DNA of 64,000 nucleotides, taken from Cacajao melanocephalus (lineage: Eukaryota > Chordata > Mammalia > Primates > Pitheciidae). The notes under the pieces were generated by a model, which worked only from the letters and a program-made list of their open reading frames with translations, did no database searches and had not been told where the DNA came from. Each line of letters starts with the position of its first letter. The stretch's first letter is position 1. Below are positions 40,505-54,495 of the stretch, one piece after another. The translations under genes and the position numbers were made by a program. The stretch spans positions 1 through 64,000 of the forward strand of contig CAUYLG010022082.1 in assembly GCA_963573385.1 (NCBI GenBank). Reading direction: 5' to 3'.

Positions 40505-40740
40505 AATAACTGCTACCATTTACTCAGCACTACTATATCTAGGCATTGCATAAAGCTACTAATATGAATTTTCTCGTTTAACTTTCGCAACAACTTCAAA
40601 GTAGCTACTGTTATCTGCTAGGGAAACAGCAGAGGGATGGTGAGATTTGGCTGAAGCTTATATTACCCTTAAGGAGAAAAGTAACTTTTTCTCCTTAAGG
40701 GTACGTGGAGAACTCAAACCTAGGTGGGAGCTTCTAGCAC
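40505..40740 (+). mobile_element. MIR/L2-type relic
   Basis: ACTGCTACCATTTACTCAGCACTACTATATCTAGGCATTG and AATTTTCTCGTTTAACTTTCGCAACAAC fit the MIR core (ATTTATTGAGCACTTACTATGTGCCAGGCA ... ATTTAATCCTCACAAC). GAACTCAAACCTAGG fits its 3' part. A perfect palindrome sits in between. Confidence 0.65.
40664..40703. repeat. Perfect 17-bp inverted repeat, 6-base loop
   Basis: Left arm TACCCTTAAGGAGAAAA (40664-40680), loop GTAACT, right arm TTTTCTCCTTAAGGGTA (40687-40703). Confidence 0.97.
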
Positions 40741-40999
40741 CTATGACATCATGGGAACATGAACCAGAATTGGGGGCTACATCTGTGTTGCACTTTTCCT
40801 ATAACACCTTGTCTCCGGATCCCAGAACTGACCTCGGGCACCAGGCCAGGATTGCTTCTGCCTGGGGAATCCATGTGGCTTGGCTGCAAAAAACACCCAT
40901 GGTGGGATGAGTAGCCAGTGGAAGCTGGGGGTTGGAAAGCAGAGGGGAAGCGTGGGTCTCTGAGAGTGGAAGAAGTGAACGCCTAAATTAGGGCCATCA

Positions 41000-41275
41000 G
41001 CTGGCATGGTGGCTCACAATTGTAATCTCAGCACTTTGGAGGCTGAGGCAGGCAGATCACCTGAGGTCAGGAGTTTGAGACAAGCTTGTCCAACATGGTG
41101 AAACCCTGTCTCTACTAAAAATACAAAAATAAGCTGGGCATGGTGGCGTGCAGCATGAGAATTGCTTGAACCCCGGAGAGGGAGGTTGCAGTGAGCCAAA
41201 ATTGTGCCACTGCACTTCAGCCTGGGCGATAGAGCAAGACTCCATCTCATAAATAAATAAATAATAAAAATAAAA
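41000..41275 (+). mobile_element. Alu (S-like), sense, internally deleted
   Basis: A sense Alu whose right arm jumps from GGTGGCGTGCAGC to ATGAGAATTGCTTGAAC, losing the GTAATCCCAGCTACTC part. The tail is an (AAAT)n run. Confidence 0.93.
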
Positions 41276-41535
41276 AACACCTGTCAATTACTCAGTGACT
41301 TCTGAAGCATTCTGCTTTGTGCCTGTGAAAAGTCTGGGAGTGAGATGTTATTTTCCCTTCTAAGTTTTATCCTCTGCAGCTAAAGACATCTAGAAAATTT
41401 AAATTTTGTATTTTTATGTGCAAAGCATGTTGACAGTGCAGCTCATGGTCTAGTTACAAATTGAGGATTTGCAGTACTTTCTAGAAACACATAATTGTGA
41501 GATCAACCAATACCTGGAAGAAAAGTTCCAGGGTA

Positions 41536-41834
41536 GGCTGGGGGCAGTGGCTCACGCCTGTAATCCCAGCACTTTGGGAGGCTGAGGTGGGTGGATCACG
41601 AGGTCAGGAGTTCAAGACCAGCCTGGCCAAGATGGTGAAACCGCCATCTCTACTAAAAATACAAAAATTAGCTGGGTGTGGTGGCAGGTATCTGTAATTG
41701 CAGTTACTCGGGAGGCTGAGGCAGAGAATTGCTTGAACCCAGGAGGCTGAGGTTTCAGTGAGCTGAGATCACACCACTGCTCTCCAGCCTAGGCAAGAGA
41801 GCGAGACTCCATCTCAAAGAAAAAAAAAAAAAAG
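41536..41834 (+). mobile_element. Alu (S-like), sense
   Basis: A full sense Alu between perfect 15-bp copies of AAGAAAAGTTCCAGG (41518-41532 and 41832-41846). Confidence 0.97.
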
Positions 41835-42018
41835 AAAAGTTCCAGGATAAACACAGAGTGATAGTTACTATGTACAATTCAGGAAGCATCTTTTCCTGGG
41901 CAGTTTCCTTCATAGATGCATAAAATCAATGCATTTACTTGTAAATCATTATTTATAAGTAAAAGTGACATACAAATGCAAAGTCTCATCCTCAATGAGT
42001 TTACAGACTCCCCTTATG

Positions 42019-42020
<2 letters not shown>

Positions 42021-42054
<34 letters not shown>
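42021..42054. repeat. (CA)n microsatellite
   Basis: About 15 CA units with one CAT interruption at the start. Confidence 0.95.
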
Positions 42055-42378
42055 GCCTCTTCCTGCAAATGCCTGGGACTCTGTCCAAGAGCTTTCTCTG
42101 GCCATAAGACCAAACCCGAAGACCTTAGGAAAGTAATTCCTTGGGGAGCAGCCCTTGACCAATGACCAGTGAAATACAGCAGAAAGAAAGCCCAGCTTCT
42201 TTGTCCCTCAGGCAGGACAACTCTGGGACATGTGCTGTAGAGTTTCTCCAAGGTCCTCAGCAGACCTGAGTCCCAGCTGCCCTCAATAGTCACCTTCTCA
42301 TCAATGCACCTTAACTGGCTTTTTTCCTTCCCCTGTCTCACTTCCCCATACCCTTCCTGGAGTCACTTTCCAAATACC

Positions 42379-43167
42379 TGTGAAACGGGAGAGTTCCCTG
42401 ACCCCCCTCACAAGACATACAACAAGACTGTGGCTCATCTCTTTGGCCGCTGCTGCTCAAACCTCTCATAGGAGGGGGAGCATGCAGATGGGCAGGTACA
42501 GGAGCCAGGGCACTAGGCTCTGGCTCCATAGCAGCATCTAGGAGTGGGAATCTGTGACTCCCAAAGCCCAACTGGGTGTGTGTTACGGTGCACTCTTTTA
42601 GCCTTGCCATCTGTGGATGGCTTAAGTGTTAACCAGCTCAGCAGACACTCTGCATTTTTGTAAGGGCACAGGGCCAGTATGACAGCTTTCTGTATCTCAA
42701 GCTCTTGTCCAGCATCCTGGAAGAATCAGGTCACACATGGACTTGAAAAATGAATGCAGGGATTTTACTGAGTGGTGGAGGTGGCTCTCAGCAGGATGGA
42801 TAGGGAGCTAGAAGGGAGATGGAGTGGGAAGATGATCTTCCCCTGGAGTTTGGTTGTCCAGTGATTGATCTCCTCTAATCATCCCCAGCCAAACTCCTCT
42901 CAGCATTCAGACTCCTCTTCTCTTTTCTCTGCCACGCTGTTCTGCTCTTCTGTTTGTCACCTTGACTCTTTGTCTGCTTCTGGAGCCTGGGGTCTGGGGT
43001 TTGTATAGGCACAGCATAGGGGGTGTGGTGGGCCAAAAGGCAGCTTTGGTCATAAAAACAGAAATGCCTATCCTCATTTAGGGCCACAGGTATCCAGGCT
43101 TGAGGGTGGGGCCTTTGCCTGAACTGTGCTCTTCTACCTAGTATTTCCCTATTTCCTATCTGTATCA
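42379..43167 (-). mobile_element. Solo ERV1-type LTR
   Basis: Read on the minus strand the 789-bp element begins TGATACAGATAGGAAATAGG and ends GTCAGGGAACTCTCCCGTTTCACA (TG...CA). An AGTAAAATCCC polyadenylation-like word lies in the middle, followed by 'gtgtgacctgattcttccag' and CTGTCATACTGGCCCT. It resembles a common ERV1 LTR that I do not name. I found no clean 4-bp duplication. Frames of 90-99 codons on the minus strand are LTR sequence. Confidence 0.8.
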
Positions 43168-43554
43168 AGTACACTTAAAGTTGGGGACTATTGAGGAAAT
43201 AAGACTGGTTCAAAAGAACTGTCACCAGGTTAGTGATGGCAGCAAATTACTAAATACCATTACAAAATCTAATTAACCAGATACTCTGTTGCTGGACGGT
43301 ACTAATAACTTTTGGCTTCTTTCACTGTCTTCTACACAAAAGAGAAGAAATTTTAGTGGGCTAGAGAAAATAGCCTTCACTTTCATGTATAACATAGAGG
43401 AAATTCTCAGTCAAGGCTCAATCAAGAAAATAGAAGTCCATGCCTGGAATTTTAATGCAGGATATTTTATTTAGGGAATTACTTATAAAGGGGCTGGAAA
43501 AACAAATGGTCAAAGAAAAGAATGAGACAATGGAGACATTTGCAACGGAAAGAA
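43168..43554. other. Intergenic DNA, nothing recognised
   Basis: No gene or repeat is recognised. Confidence 0.4.
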
Positions 43555-44850
<1,296 letters not shown>

Positions 44851-45141
44851 GCTGGATGCGGTGGCTCATGCCTGTAATCCCAGCACTTTGGGAGGCTGAG
44901 GCAGGTCACCTGAGGTCAGGAGTTCAAGACCAGCGTGGTCAACATGTTGAAACCCTGTCTCTACTAAATATACAAATATTAGCCAGGCATGGTGGTGGGC
45001 ACCTGTAATCTCAGCTACTCAGGAGGCTGAGGCAGGAGAATCACATGAACCCAGGAGAGGGAGGTTGCAATGAGCCGAGGTCACACCATTGCACTCCAGC
45101 CTGGGCAACAGATCAAAACTCCATCTCAAAAAAAAAAAAAA
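44851..45141 (+). mobile_element. Alu (S-like), sense
   Basis: A sense Alu flanked by ATTAACCA (44843-44850 and 45142-45149). Confidence 0.96.
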
Positions 45142-45149
45142 ATTAACCA

Positions 45150-47559
45150 AGCCTGGTTAACTAAATATAAAATTCAGGAATCATAACAGAATGGAAAGTG
45201 TTTATTTAAATGTAAATTTGAATAGTGCCTCCCTACCAAATAACTCAAAGAGCTTAAAACTGGAAGGACATCCTTCGCAAGTGTGTCAAAGAATCCTCCA
45301 TTCTCACTGAATTTCAGTCTGTCTAAATATCATTACCTCCGGGCATGTTGCAGTTTTCTTAAACCATATTCCCACACACCTATCCCCTGCTAACATAATT
45401 GCTGCTCACTTTGGTATACTGCGAGGAATAACCTACTTAAACACAGAACAGAACTTGGAGCTTAAACTTCCCAACGAGAACAACTGGGGAGAAAACAAAG
45501 TCAGATTGACTCTGATCCAAGTTTCTGTAAACCCTTCAGGACATGTAACATTCCCAAGCAGATATGGCTCCAAACCAACTCTTGACATTCAAATGGCCAG
45601 TTATTGTTTTGACATCTGTGAGCGGTTGCACCTTGCTGTTAATTTCATCCCTAGGAATAGTGTTAGAGGAGAATCGACCCTTATAGACATTAATTTGAAC
45701 TGAGGCTAGAATCCTGCTGACTATACGAATGCCTTTAATCTAGGGTGTATGTCCTACCTTGAAGAAATCCTAAAACAGAATTATTAAAGATGTCTTTCTT
45801 TAAAAAAAAAAAAAAAAAAGTCAGAAGGTTATTTTTCCTTTATACAAGCAAGTGTATCACAAAAGCAAATTTCCTTTTTTTTGCTTAAGGCCAAAACAAT
45901 GTCAAATAAAATAAAGCAAAAGATAAACACATATCTCTGAGGCCATTCTTGTCTCATTTCCACCTTTCCTCTTGGATAATTCTCAATATTAACACAGCTT
46001 GGGAGGGTGAGGTGACCAGAAATTGAGAAGGGGAAAGAGATAGAATTTAGCAAAAGAGCAAATGGAACTCAATACTGCATTGCAAGCTTATGCAAATGTT
46101 TCCAAAGATAAAATATTTCAAAGCAAATCCATAAATAACAAAGAACCGAGTCACCATTATAGTAAAGTCATACTTTTCAATAGCTTACTAAAATATACCA
46201 TTTATTTTGGGCTCTAGCCATATATCAAAGCACAGCAAAAAAAAAACATCTAAACTTTTTGCTTCTCAAAGTGTATTTATGAAAAGTAGAGCTGTATCAA
46301 GCAATACACATAGCCAGTTTTGTTCCTGGACCTTGCCAGCTGTGTGCACCTAAAGTAGTAGTGCATTTGGCTACAAGACTTTGAAGTGGTTTTCCTTCTT
46401 TCCAGAGCTTTAAAGGAAAACTATCAACAATTGATGATATATGTGTGCGAATCAGCAATGTATATTAACATTATAACATATAATACAGAAATCAGTAGAA
46501 ATATATTAAGCTATGTTAATATATTCAATCAACATCTTAAAACACAGAAAAGCCCTAAACATAAAATTTACCCCAAAAATGACTTTAAATGCTTCCTTTA
46601 ATTCATTTAATGAAGACAGTTCCCAATTACCAGCTTATTTTTTTTTCATGTTCTCACTGAAATAATTAACCAGAAGAAATTAAAAATTATAGAAGTCATG
46701 ATATTCTTCATCTCTTGATTAGTTATACTGTGTACAGCTCAGCTGAGAGTTTTAAACTAAAATACTTACTCATCTCATTCACACTGAAGAATATATAAAG
46801 CACAAATATAGAAAGAACGGTCCACTCTTCTGAGAGTATTTGTGCCTACTTAATAGGAATAGAAAAACATGGGAATATTCTGGGCAGATGAAGAATCACA
46901 AAGTGAAAGACAGGCACGTTGGCTGGAGTGTTTGTGAAATTACTAAATGTTGAAGATAACTGGTATGCACATATTCATACAAATGCACAACAGCAAATAA
47001 TTTTGCATAATCTTTTCCATTAATGTGATAAAGAAAACTAATTATGGAACCACACTCAGGTTACCATTGATTCTAAAATAAAGACGTGGACTATATCTGT
47101 GCACTACATCTGAGGTTCTCAGACATTACTGTTAGCACTTTTTATTGGTGCTACACAATTTAGTGACTAATAATACAATGTCTTAGGTTAATTGTTTGGT
47201 ATATTGATCCCATCTTGATAACTAGATTAAATATTCCCCTCTATACGCCCACATTTCCTCACACATGTAACAGGTACTCAAATAAATACTTCCTGACTGA
47301 TAGACATGTTTGTCTAAATTAGAGGTTTCTACCCTATAAATATACTGGCTGATATCCAATTATTTGTTTCATTTTGTTATTTTAATAGCCAAAAGTTTAT
47401 GTCTACATGTCGGGAACACTCATGTCAAAATTATGCATCAATATTCTTTTATTTACGTTTCCCAGATATCCAAGCACAACTTAACTTTTTGTCTTACTCT
47501 AGAAGAAAACCAACGTGTTGTGTAAATGAATAAACAGTTCAGGCAACTACCAAGAGGAG
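45150..47559. other. AT-rich single-copy DNA
   Basis: 2.4 kb with no recognisable repeat, the longest such stretch in the window. The largest frame is 82 codons (45455-45703) and shows no domain. A (A)17 run lies near 45802. Confidence 0.6.
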
Positions 47560-48080
47560 GGTTCTTTCCTTTTTCTTTTCTTATTTTATTTTGATTTTTA
47601 CATATGAAACGTACGTGTAAAATACAGACTTAAAAGTTAAAATACTAATAAAATGCTACTCTTCTTTCTTCTAAGATTAAGAAATAGAACATGGCCACTT
47701 AGAGACTCCTGTGTCTCCTTCATCATCAAATCACCTACTTTCCCTCAGAAGGTAACACCTATCCTAAGTCTGGTTTTGGTTACTGTTTTACCACTTGTGT
47801 GTGTATACCAGACAGCATATTGGTCCATTTGGCTACTCTGGGTCTTTATATAAATAAACACATGCTGTATGCATTCTACAGTGATGTGCTTCTTGCACTG
47901 CAAGTCTGCAAATTATATCATGGGTCCATGCTAAATAAGTATAGAAATTGAGGGTGTTTTGAAATTTGTATACCAATTTGACAGTCATGTTATATCGCTT
48001 GTATACTTTTTCAAATTTCACTTTTCTTGTCATTTATTTTTATTGTATTTAACAAAAGCACTCATCTACAATGAATTTAA
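47560..48080 (-). mobile_element. Probable L1ME-like 3' region, antisense
   Basis: GAAACGTACGTGTAAAATACAG, CCTATCCTAAGTCTGGTTTTGG and 'tctttatataaataaacaca' with GTATGCATTCTACAGTGATGTGCTTC recall the antisense 3' region of old L1s. Diverged. Confidence 0.5.
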
Positions 48081-48594
48081 ATCAAAAAAAAAAAACTGGA
48101 TCTTCACTGCAGTTCATATGAGAAGCCATAGATTTGTTTAGACTTCTCAGCCTCCCAAAGTGCCTAGCCAGAGCGTGGAAGCACCTGGGGATGGCTGTAC
48201 TCTAAGCTCAGACCCCTGCCCCAGCCCCTCCTCACCAGGCAACATCTTGCTCTGTTAGGAGCCTCAAGTGCATACACGTTATCATCGAAGACTATATATC
48301 CAAGCTCTGTTCACCCCCAACCACACACAATTAAACACAAACAGCTACATCTTAAGGCATGATAGCATGGTCCACCCTTGAATGGAGGGACTTAGGGTGC
48401 TTTGCATGGGGAATGGTCATGGTTCAAGGCTACCCATCCCACAACAGAGAGCAGGCAGGACACATTCCATGTAGTCACACCCCTTTGGTCATGCAGACAC
48501 CTTGTCCTATCAGTAGGAACACAGTCAGAAGAGGCTGAGGGGAGGGCCCTTTAAAGCTCAGGGCTCAGCACAGGAACCCTCTTACCCAGGTCAG
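48081..48594. other. GC-richer intergenic DNA
   Basis: Not recognised. It may contain old ERV sequence adjoining the next LTR. Confidence 0.4.
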
Positions 48595-49079
48595 GTAGAA
48601 GATGAGACTTGACTCTGGAGGTGGGCTCAGACACTGGACCAGATTTAGGACTAGCTAAAACAGGGAAGACGTGAAAGCACCTCTCCATAGACATGCCCAC
48701 AGGTGTGCCTTGTCAATTTACCATTGCCAGGGCAACACTCGGAAGTTACTGCCCCTTTCCGTAGCAATGAACCAATGACCTGGAAGTTACCAACCTTTTC
48801 TAGAAATGTCTGTAAAATCCACCACTAATTTGCACGTAATTAAAAGTGAGTATAAATATGACTGCAGAACTGCCCCTGAGCTGCTACTCTGGGCACACTG
48901 CCTGTGGGGTAGCCCTGTTTCACAAGGAGCAGTACCTCTGCTGCTGCTGCTGTATACACTGTGGCTTCAATAAAAGTTGCCGTCTAACACCACCGGCTTG
49001 CCCTTGAATTCCTTCCTTGAGGAAGTCAAGAACCCTCCTGGGCTAAGCCCCAATTTTGGGGTTTGCCTGCCCTGTATCA
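48595..49079 (+). mobile_element. ERV1-type LTR with TATA and poly(A) signals
   Basis: GACTTGACTCTGGAGG...GGACTAGCTAAAACAGGGAAGACG is followed by a TATAAATATG box (48851-48860), a short CTG run (about 48940-48954), AATAAA (48969-48974) and a 3' end CCAATTTTGGGG...CCTGTATCA. The 118-bp TATA-to-AATAAA spacing fits an LTR R region. The 5' boundary is uncertain. The 128-codon frame at 48977-49363 begins in its U5 and runs into unrelated DNA, so it is not a gene. Confidence 0.78.
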
Positions 49080-49409
49080 CAGTCAAAGGGCAGTCATGGC
49101 TAGATGTGCTGAAAGAAGCTGGAAGCAGGTACCCACTGTGGCAGGAGGAAGAAAACAGAAAGGAAATATTTCATCTCCTCCTGCTCCTGAGCCTCCCATC
49201 CAGTCCCTATCTGCAGAAACTGACTGAAAACCAGTTACTCAGAAGTCTGGAAAATGTGGTTTGTAAAATGTCAGTTCCAGCATCACATATGGCTTCTCTA
49301 AAGTTTCTGGATACACGTCCTTTGTCAGATTCTGCATTACAAATACCTTCTCCAAGTTTATAGATCTTGATGTCTGTGGCTGGTGTGCTAGTTTTTGATG
49401 CATTCTCAT

Positions 49410-49515
49410 TTTTAAAATTTTTTTATTTCAACTTTTACTTTATATTCTGGGGTCCACGTACAGATTTGTTACATGGGTACACTGCATGATGTGGAGGTTT
49501 GGTGTACATAGGCAA
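49410..49515 (-). mobile_element. Short primate L1 3' end, antisense
   Basis: TTTTTTTATTTCAACTTTTACTTTATATTCTGGGGTCCACGTACAG and TTGTTACATGGGTACACTGCATG match the antisense end of an L1P 3' UTR, about 100 bp, inserted in the older L1M. Confidence 0.75.
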
Positions 49516-50459
49516 AGTCATCAATCTCTTCCTTTATGCTTAAGGTTTGTGTTTCATGTTTAAGATCAGGGTCACAAAAATAATTTCTTATGTTATTTTC
49601 TGAAAGTCTTATTGTTTAAAAGCTGTAGCTTAAAGACCCATTAAGGACTGTAATGCACCTGATATTGATTTCTGCATATAGTATAAGGTACAATTCCAAT
49701 TTATTTTCATATCCATTCTCCAATGTCCCAGCACCATTTACCATTTATCCTGCCCTCCACTAATCTGCACTATGACATCTGTCATGTATCACAGGCCCTC
49801 ATATATGTGGATCTCTAACTGGGCTATCTCTGCTCTCCTGATGCTCTATGCCCAAAACACCACCAAAGCATCTCAACTACTACAGCTTTGAAATCTTGAT
49901 CTTGGTAGGCAACTTCCTGAACTCTGTTCTTTTTCATTAAGCATACTGGGGTTATTTTCTGTCCCTGCATTGCCATATACACTTTATAAGTAGCTTATCA
50001 AATTTCACAAAAGAAAAATAAATCCTGTATGGATTTTACATAGAATTACATTGAATCTAAATCAATTACAGAAGAATCGACATCTTTACAATACTGAGTC
50101 TTCTGATCTAGAAGCAGGACTTACTTATCTCTGTATTTAGTTAGATCTGCTTTTTTATCTCTCAATAAAATTTTACACTTTTTCCATAAAGGTCTTGGAT
50201 ATGTTTTGTTACATTTCTCCCTCAGTGTTTCATACCTTAAGCTATTACAAGAACCTTTTTTACCCATTTTCTAAATGTTTGTTGCTGTCATGTAAAAATG
50301 CAATTGATTTTTGTAAATTGACTTTAGATTTAACTATATTTCTAAACTCACTTATTAATTCTAATAAATTATGTGCAAATTCCTTTTTCTATATAATCTC
50401 ATCACCTATACCTTTTATTCCTTGTTTTTCTTTGCTGTACTTGTAAGAACCTTCAATAG

Positions 50460-50650
50460 AGCCTCCAACCTCAGCCTCCTGAGTAGCTGGGACCACAGGC
50501 ATGTGCCACCACACCTGGCTAATTTTTTGTAGAGATGGGTTTCCACCTCCATATTGCCCAGGCTGGTCTCAAACTCCTAAGCTCAAGCCATTCACCTGCC
50601 TACCCTCCTAAAGTGCTGGAATTACAGACATGAGCCACCACAGCCGGCCT
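50460..50650 (-). mobile_element. Alu, antisense, truncated
   Basis: Antisense Alu lacking its first ~100 bp; it starts at ACCTCAGCCTCCTGAGTAGC and ends CACCACAGCCGGCC. There is no poly(T). Confidence 0.93.
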
Positions 50651-51330
50651 TAATTAGATGGTTGAATAAAGTAATTACAGGAAGGAACATTCTTGTCCTT
50701 TGCTAATCTCAAATACAAGGTCAAAGTTTTACTAGCAAGTAGGAAAGTGACTTCTTTTTTTAGAAACCCTTAACCAGTTTAAGAAATTTCCCTTCTCATC
50801 TCAGTCTGCTAAGAGTATTTCCTAATTGTATGGTGAGTTTTATTAAATGCTTTGTATTGATTAAGGTGATCATGATTTTTGTCTTTTAATATACTAATAT
50901 GGTAAATAACAACTGATTTTCTAAAGTGGAACCAACCTTATATTCCTGGGACAAAAACAGTTTGCTTATGAATCTTTACCCTTTTATATATATTACCTAG
51001 TTGGGTTTTCTAATATTTTGTACAGGATTTTTGCATGTATTTTATTATAATATTGGTCTACAATTCTTTCTTCCATTATCTAATTCAGGTTTTGGTAACA
51101 AAGACATGCTAATCTTTATTGTATGCTCTGGAATATAGTAGGTCGTGAATTATTTTTTCTTGAATGATTGATTTTGCTGGGATTGAAGGGGTTTTGTGGA
51201 AATATTTTTGACTATGGAGTAATTATTTTAATGATTTTGTTATTGCTTGAGTATTTTATTTGTTCTTGAGTTAGTTTGGGTACACTGTATTTTTTCTAAG
51301 ATTTTGTTCATTTCTTTACAACTTTCAAAG

Positions 51331-51696
51331 TGATATGGTTTGGCTCTGTGTCCCCACCCAAATCTCACCTTGAACTGTAATCCTCATAATCCCCACATGT
51401 CAACAGCAGGACCAGCAGAGGTATTTGGATCATGGGGATATTTTCCTACTGCTGTTCTCATGACAGTGAGTGAGTCTCATGAAATCTGATGGTTTTATAA
51501 GCATTGTCTGGCATTTCCCCTGCTTGCACTCATTCTCCTGCCGCCCTGTGAAGAGATGCCCTCTGCTATGAATTGTAAGTTTCCCAAGGCTTCCCCAGCC
51601 ATGCAGACAGAACTATGAGTCCATTAAACATCTTTTCTTTATAAATTACCCAGTCTTGGTTATTTCTTCATAGCAGCATAAGAATGGACTAACACA
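51331..51696 (+). mobile_element. Solo THE1/MST-type MaLR LTR with TSD
   Basis: The 366-bp element runs TGATATGGTTTGGCTCTGTG ... GAATGGACTAACACA, flanked by a perfect 5-bp duplication CAAAG (51326-51330 and 51697-51701). It carries GTTTTATAAGC (TATA region) and 'gagtccattaaacatctttt'. It is inserted in the antisense L1M. Confidence 0.95.
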
Positions 51697-52389
51697 CAAA
51701 GTTATAGCTTGAAATTTATCATTATGATCTTCTGTCATTGTAATATCCAGAACATCAATAATTAAGGTTTTCAATCATGATAATGATTACTATTTCTTGA
51801 TCAATAACACTAGGGGGTTGTCAATTTTATTAGTCTTTTCAAATAACTTACTTAGCTTTGTAGATTCTCTTTTTTAAAAGCTTAATTTCTATTGTATTGA
51901 TTTCTGTTTTTATGCTTATTACTTTCTTCCTTCTACTTTCTTTGCATTTAATTAAGGTGGAAGTTTGTTGCATTAATTTTTATCCTTCCCTCTTTTCTAT
52001 TATAGCATTTAATGCCATAAAATTCCCTCTAAGTTCTGCTTTAACTGCCTTCTAGCAGATTTGGCATTTAATATTTTCATTATAAATCAGTCCTAAGCAT
52101 TTTCTAATTCTCATTATAATTTATTTATTGCATCTTAAACTGTTAGTTTTTCATTTCCTAACATAGGCTTTTTCTAATTTTTCCAGATTCATTTTAGTTG
52201 TTGATTTCTAAATTACATTATATGTTTAATTACATTACATTTAGTTACTGAATTCTATAATTACATTATAACACCAAGCATATTTTCCTTACTTGTATCT
52301 ACTTATTTGTATATATTCTTCTGTCCTCTCTTACCCCTGCCCTGCCCACATCCACCTCCCTTTCCACATCATTTTATTTCATGTTGATA

Positions 52390-53035
52390 AGTGGCTAAAT
52401 TTACAATTTAGTCTTTATGTTACAGAATAGGAGGAATTGTTACTGAATTAGAAGAAAAATTAACATCATTCAGAGATGAATTTAGTAATAGGATCCCATA
52501 TCTTCCATTTTAGGGAGAAAACAAGTGCATCTTTCTTCGTATAAAAGATACTTTCACACTGTTAGGCAGAAGAATAACATTATTTTTATTGTTGTTGTGT
52601 GGGTGTTTTAAACATATGAGTGTATATATGGGTGCTGAGTAGCCAAAGGAGTGGATTGTGCTGAACAGTGTCTGCCGTCCTGCATTTGCTCTTCAGCTAT
52701 GTCCTTTCTAATGCCAGCACTGGGAGCTTGCAATTACACTTTCCAGACTCCCTTTCCAGCTCTCTTCCTGTTGGGTCTGCCAGTGAGAGGCACTAATAAG
52801 AGACTGGAAGGCAGAGGAAGGAAGAAGCCACCTACTCCTGGCCTCTACCAGTGCTTCTGGCTGTGCCTCTGGCAGTGATGGCAGCAAAGGCATGACAGTG
52901 GCATCCCAAAAGCAAACAAATCATCAATTTTGTATAACCATATATTCTATTTTGTTTTTCCAGGCCTTTCAGCACCTTTGCAACACATTTTTTGAATCCT
53001 GTTTGAAATACCAAAAATAGTTCTTATTAAACATT
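52390..53035. other. Non-L1 block inside the L1M mosaic
   Basis: L1 homology is interrupted here. A GC-richer part (about 52640-52890, with CAGACTCCCTTTCCAGCTC, GGTCTGCCAGTGAGAGGCACTAATAAGAGA) looks like a medium-copy mammalian repeat that I cannot name. Opposed frames of 75 and 61 codons show no domain. Confidence 0.4.
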
Positions 53036-54089
53036 GATAAATTCATAATGAGGTAATTTTAGTTATTTTTTATTATGGACTACATTGAGATCTGAGAATG
53101 TAGACTATATAAGTTGAGTACCTTCAAATATGTTGTGACTTGCTTCAAGATCCAGAATATGGTCAATATGCATAAATATTCCATATGTACTTGAAAATGT
53201 ATGTATTCTGGGGTTGTTGGGTAGAGTGTTTAACATATGTCTATTAGGAAAAGTTTGACAACTGTGTTGATCAAATTTTCCATACCCTTACAGAATTTTT
53301 GTCTACTTGAGCTACCAATAACTGAGAGAGATTATTGTGGTTTTATCTACTTTTCTTTAGAGTTCTCCAATTTTTGCTCCATGTATTTTGAGACCTTATT
53401 ACTAGGTGAATAAAAATTGTAATTGTTATATTTTCCTGGTGAATAAGACACTTTATAATTACAAAATAATCCTTTTTATCTTCAGTAACGTCAGTTGTCT
53501 TAAAATGTTTTTCATCTGATATTAACATATTCACAATCTTCCCTTTGTTTCAAATTCTCCTGGTATACCATTTCTCATGTTTTTATTTTCAATCTTTCTA
53601 TTTCCTTATGTTTCAGATGCCTTTCTTATCAATAGCTTATTGTTGGATTTTGCTTGTTCTTTTTTAACTCAATTTGATAATTTTGTCCTATAATTTAGTA
53701 ATGTAATTACTGACATATTGTATTCATATCTACCATCTTATTTCAGGTTTTCTATTATGTCGTCTTTTCTCCCATTCCCTTCCCGCTTTTTTGTATTCTT
53801 TCGGTTTTTGTTTGTTCTCTTTCCATTTTTCTCCTCTACTGATTTAAAAATTATACATTTTGTTTTTATTCTTTAAGAGGTGCACAAAAACTTATCAAAG
53901 TCAAAGATTCACCAATACATTTACCTCCTAAAAACACCACAAGGACATTAGAACACTTCACTTTCAGTCATCTACTCCTAACTTATATATACCTAGATTA
54001 AAGTTTCTTCACACTTAGACGGTATGAATTCAGGCTAGAAAACCCTGTAATTATTGACTTGTGAGCCCACACAGACTACTCTGATCAAA

Positions 54090-54495
54090 GCACTTGACCT
54101 TCTAACCACCTCAATTATCTTCACTTCTCACAGTGCTCCATCTTCTCTCTCCCTGATTCTTTGCAAAGGTTACTCTTTGCCTGGGACATACTTCCTTATT
54201 TGTCATCTGGCTCCTTGTTCTTACATATCACTTCCTTTAAGATGCCTTCCTTGACCAACTCCCAACTAATTCCATATTATTTTCTTTTTTTTTTCATGTT
54301 ATTTTCTTGTTTAAATAATCTTGTCTCGTAATTCTTCCCATTATAGCACCTATCACACTATTTTATAATTACCTTTTTTCTTATCTATAGAGGTTATTTG
54401 ACAATAGAAACTATGTCTGCTGTTTCACTTGTGAATCCCCAGTTCTTAGCACAATGCCTGACACTATTAATATTTATTGAACAAACAGATTCCTT
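54090..54495 (+). mobile_element. L2 3' end
   Basis: L2 words in order: CTTTGCCTGGGACATACTTCC, GATGCCTTCCTTGACCAAC, 'tatagcacctatcacactat', GGTTATTTGACAATAGAAAC, TTAGCACAATGCCTGACAC and ATATTTATTGAACAAAC at the end. Confidence 0.85.

Larger units (their letters stand above)
49285..53890 (-). mobile_element. Ancient L1M ORF2 mosaic, antisense (host of later insertions)
   Basis: Antisense L1 ORF2 words appear in order, broken by later elements: ATACACGTCCTTTGTCAGATTC, 'gtataaggtacaattccaat' with CCCAGCACCATTTACC, 'gaattacattgaatctaaat', 'aaaatgcaattgatttttgt', 'tttattaaatgctttgtatt', TTTTTGCATGTATTTTATTATAATATTGGTCTACAATTC, 'agggggttgtcaattttatt', TTGATTTCTGTTTTTATGC, 'ttaatgccataaaattccct', then CAGAATATGGTCAATATGC, 'gtatgtattctggggttgtt' and TTTTCATCTGATATTAACATATTC. 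No frame survives. Confidence 0.8.

Noticed and set aside
41949..42341. 130-codon minus-strand frame beside the (CA)n run
   Set aside because: Part of it translates the microsatellite. No domain, splice or promoter pattern is seen.
48977..49363. 128-codon frame starting in an LTR
   Set aside because: It is a chimera of LTR U5, unassigned DNA and an old L1 edge, so not a coding unit.
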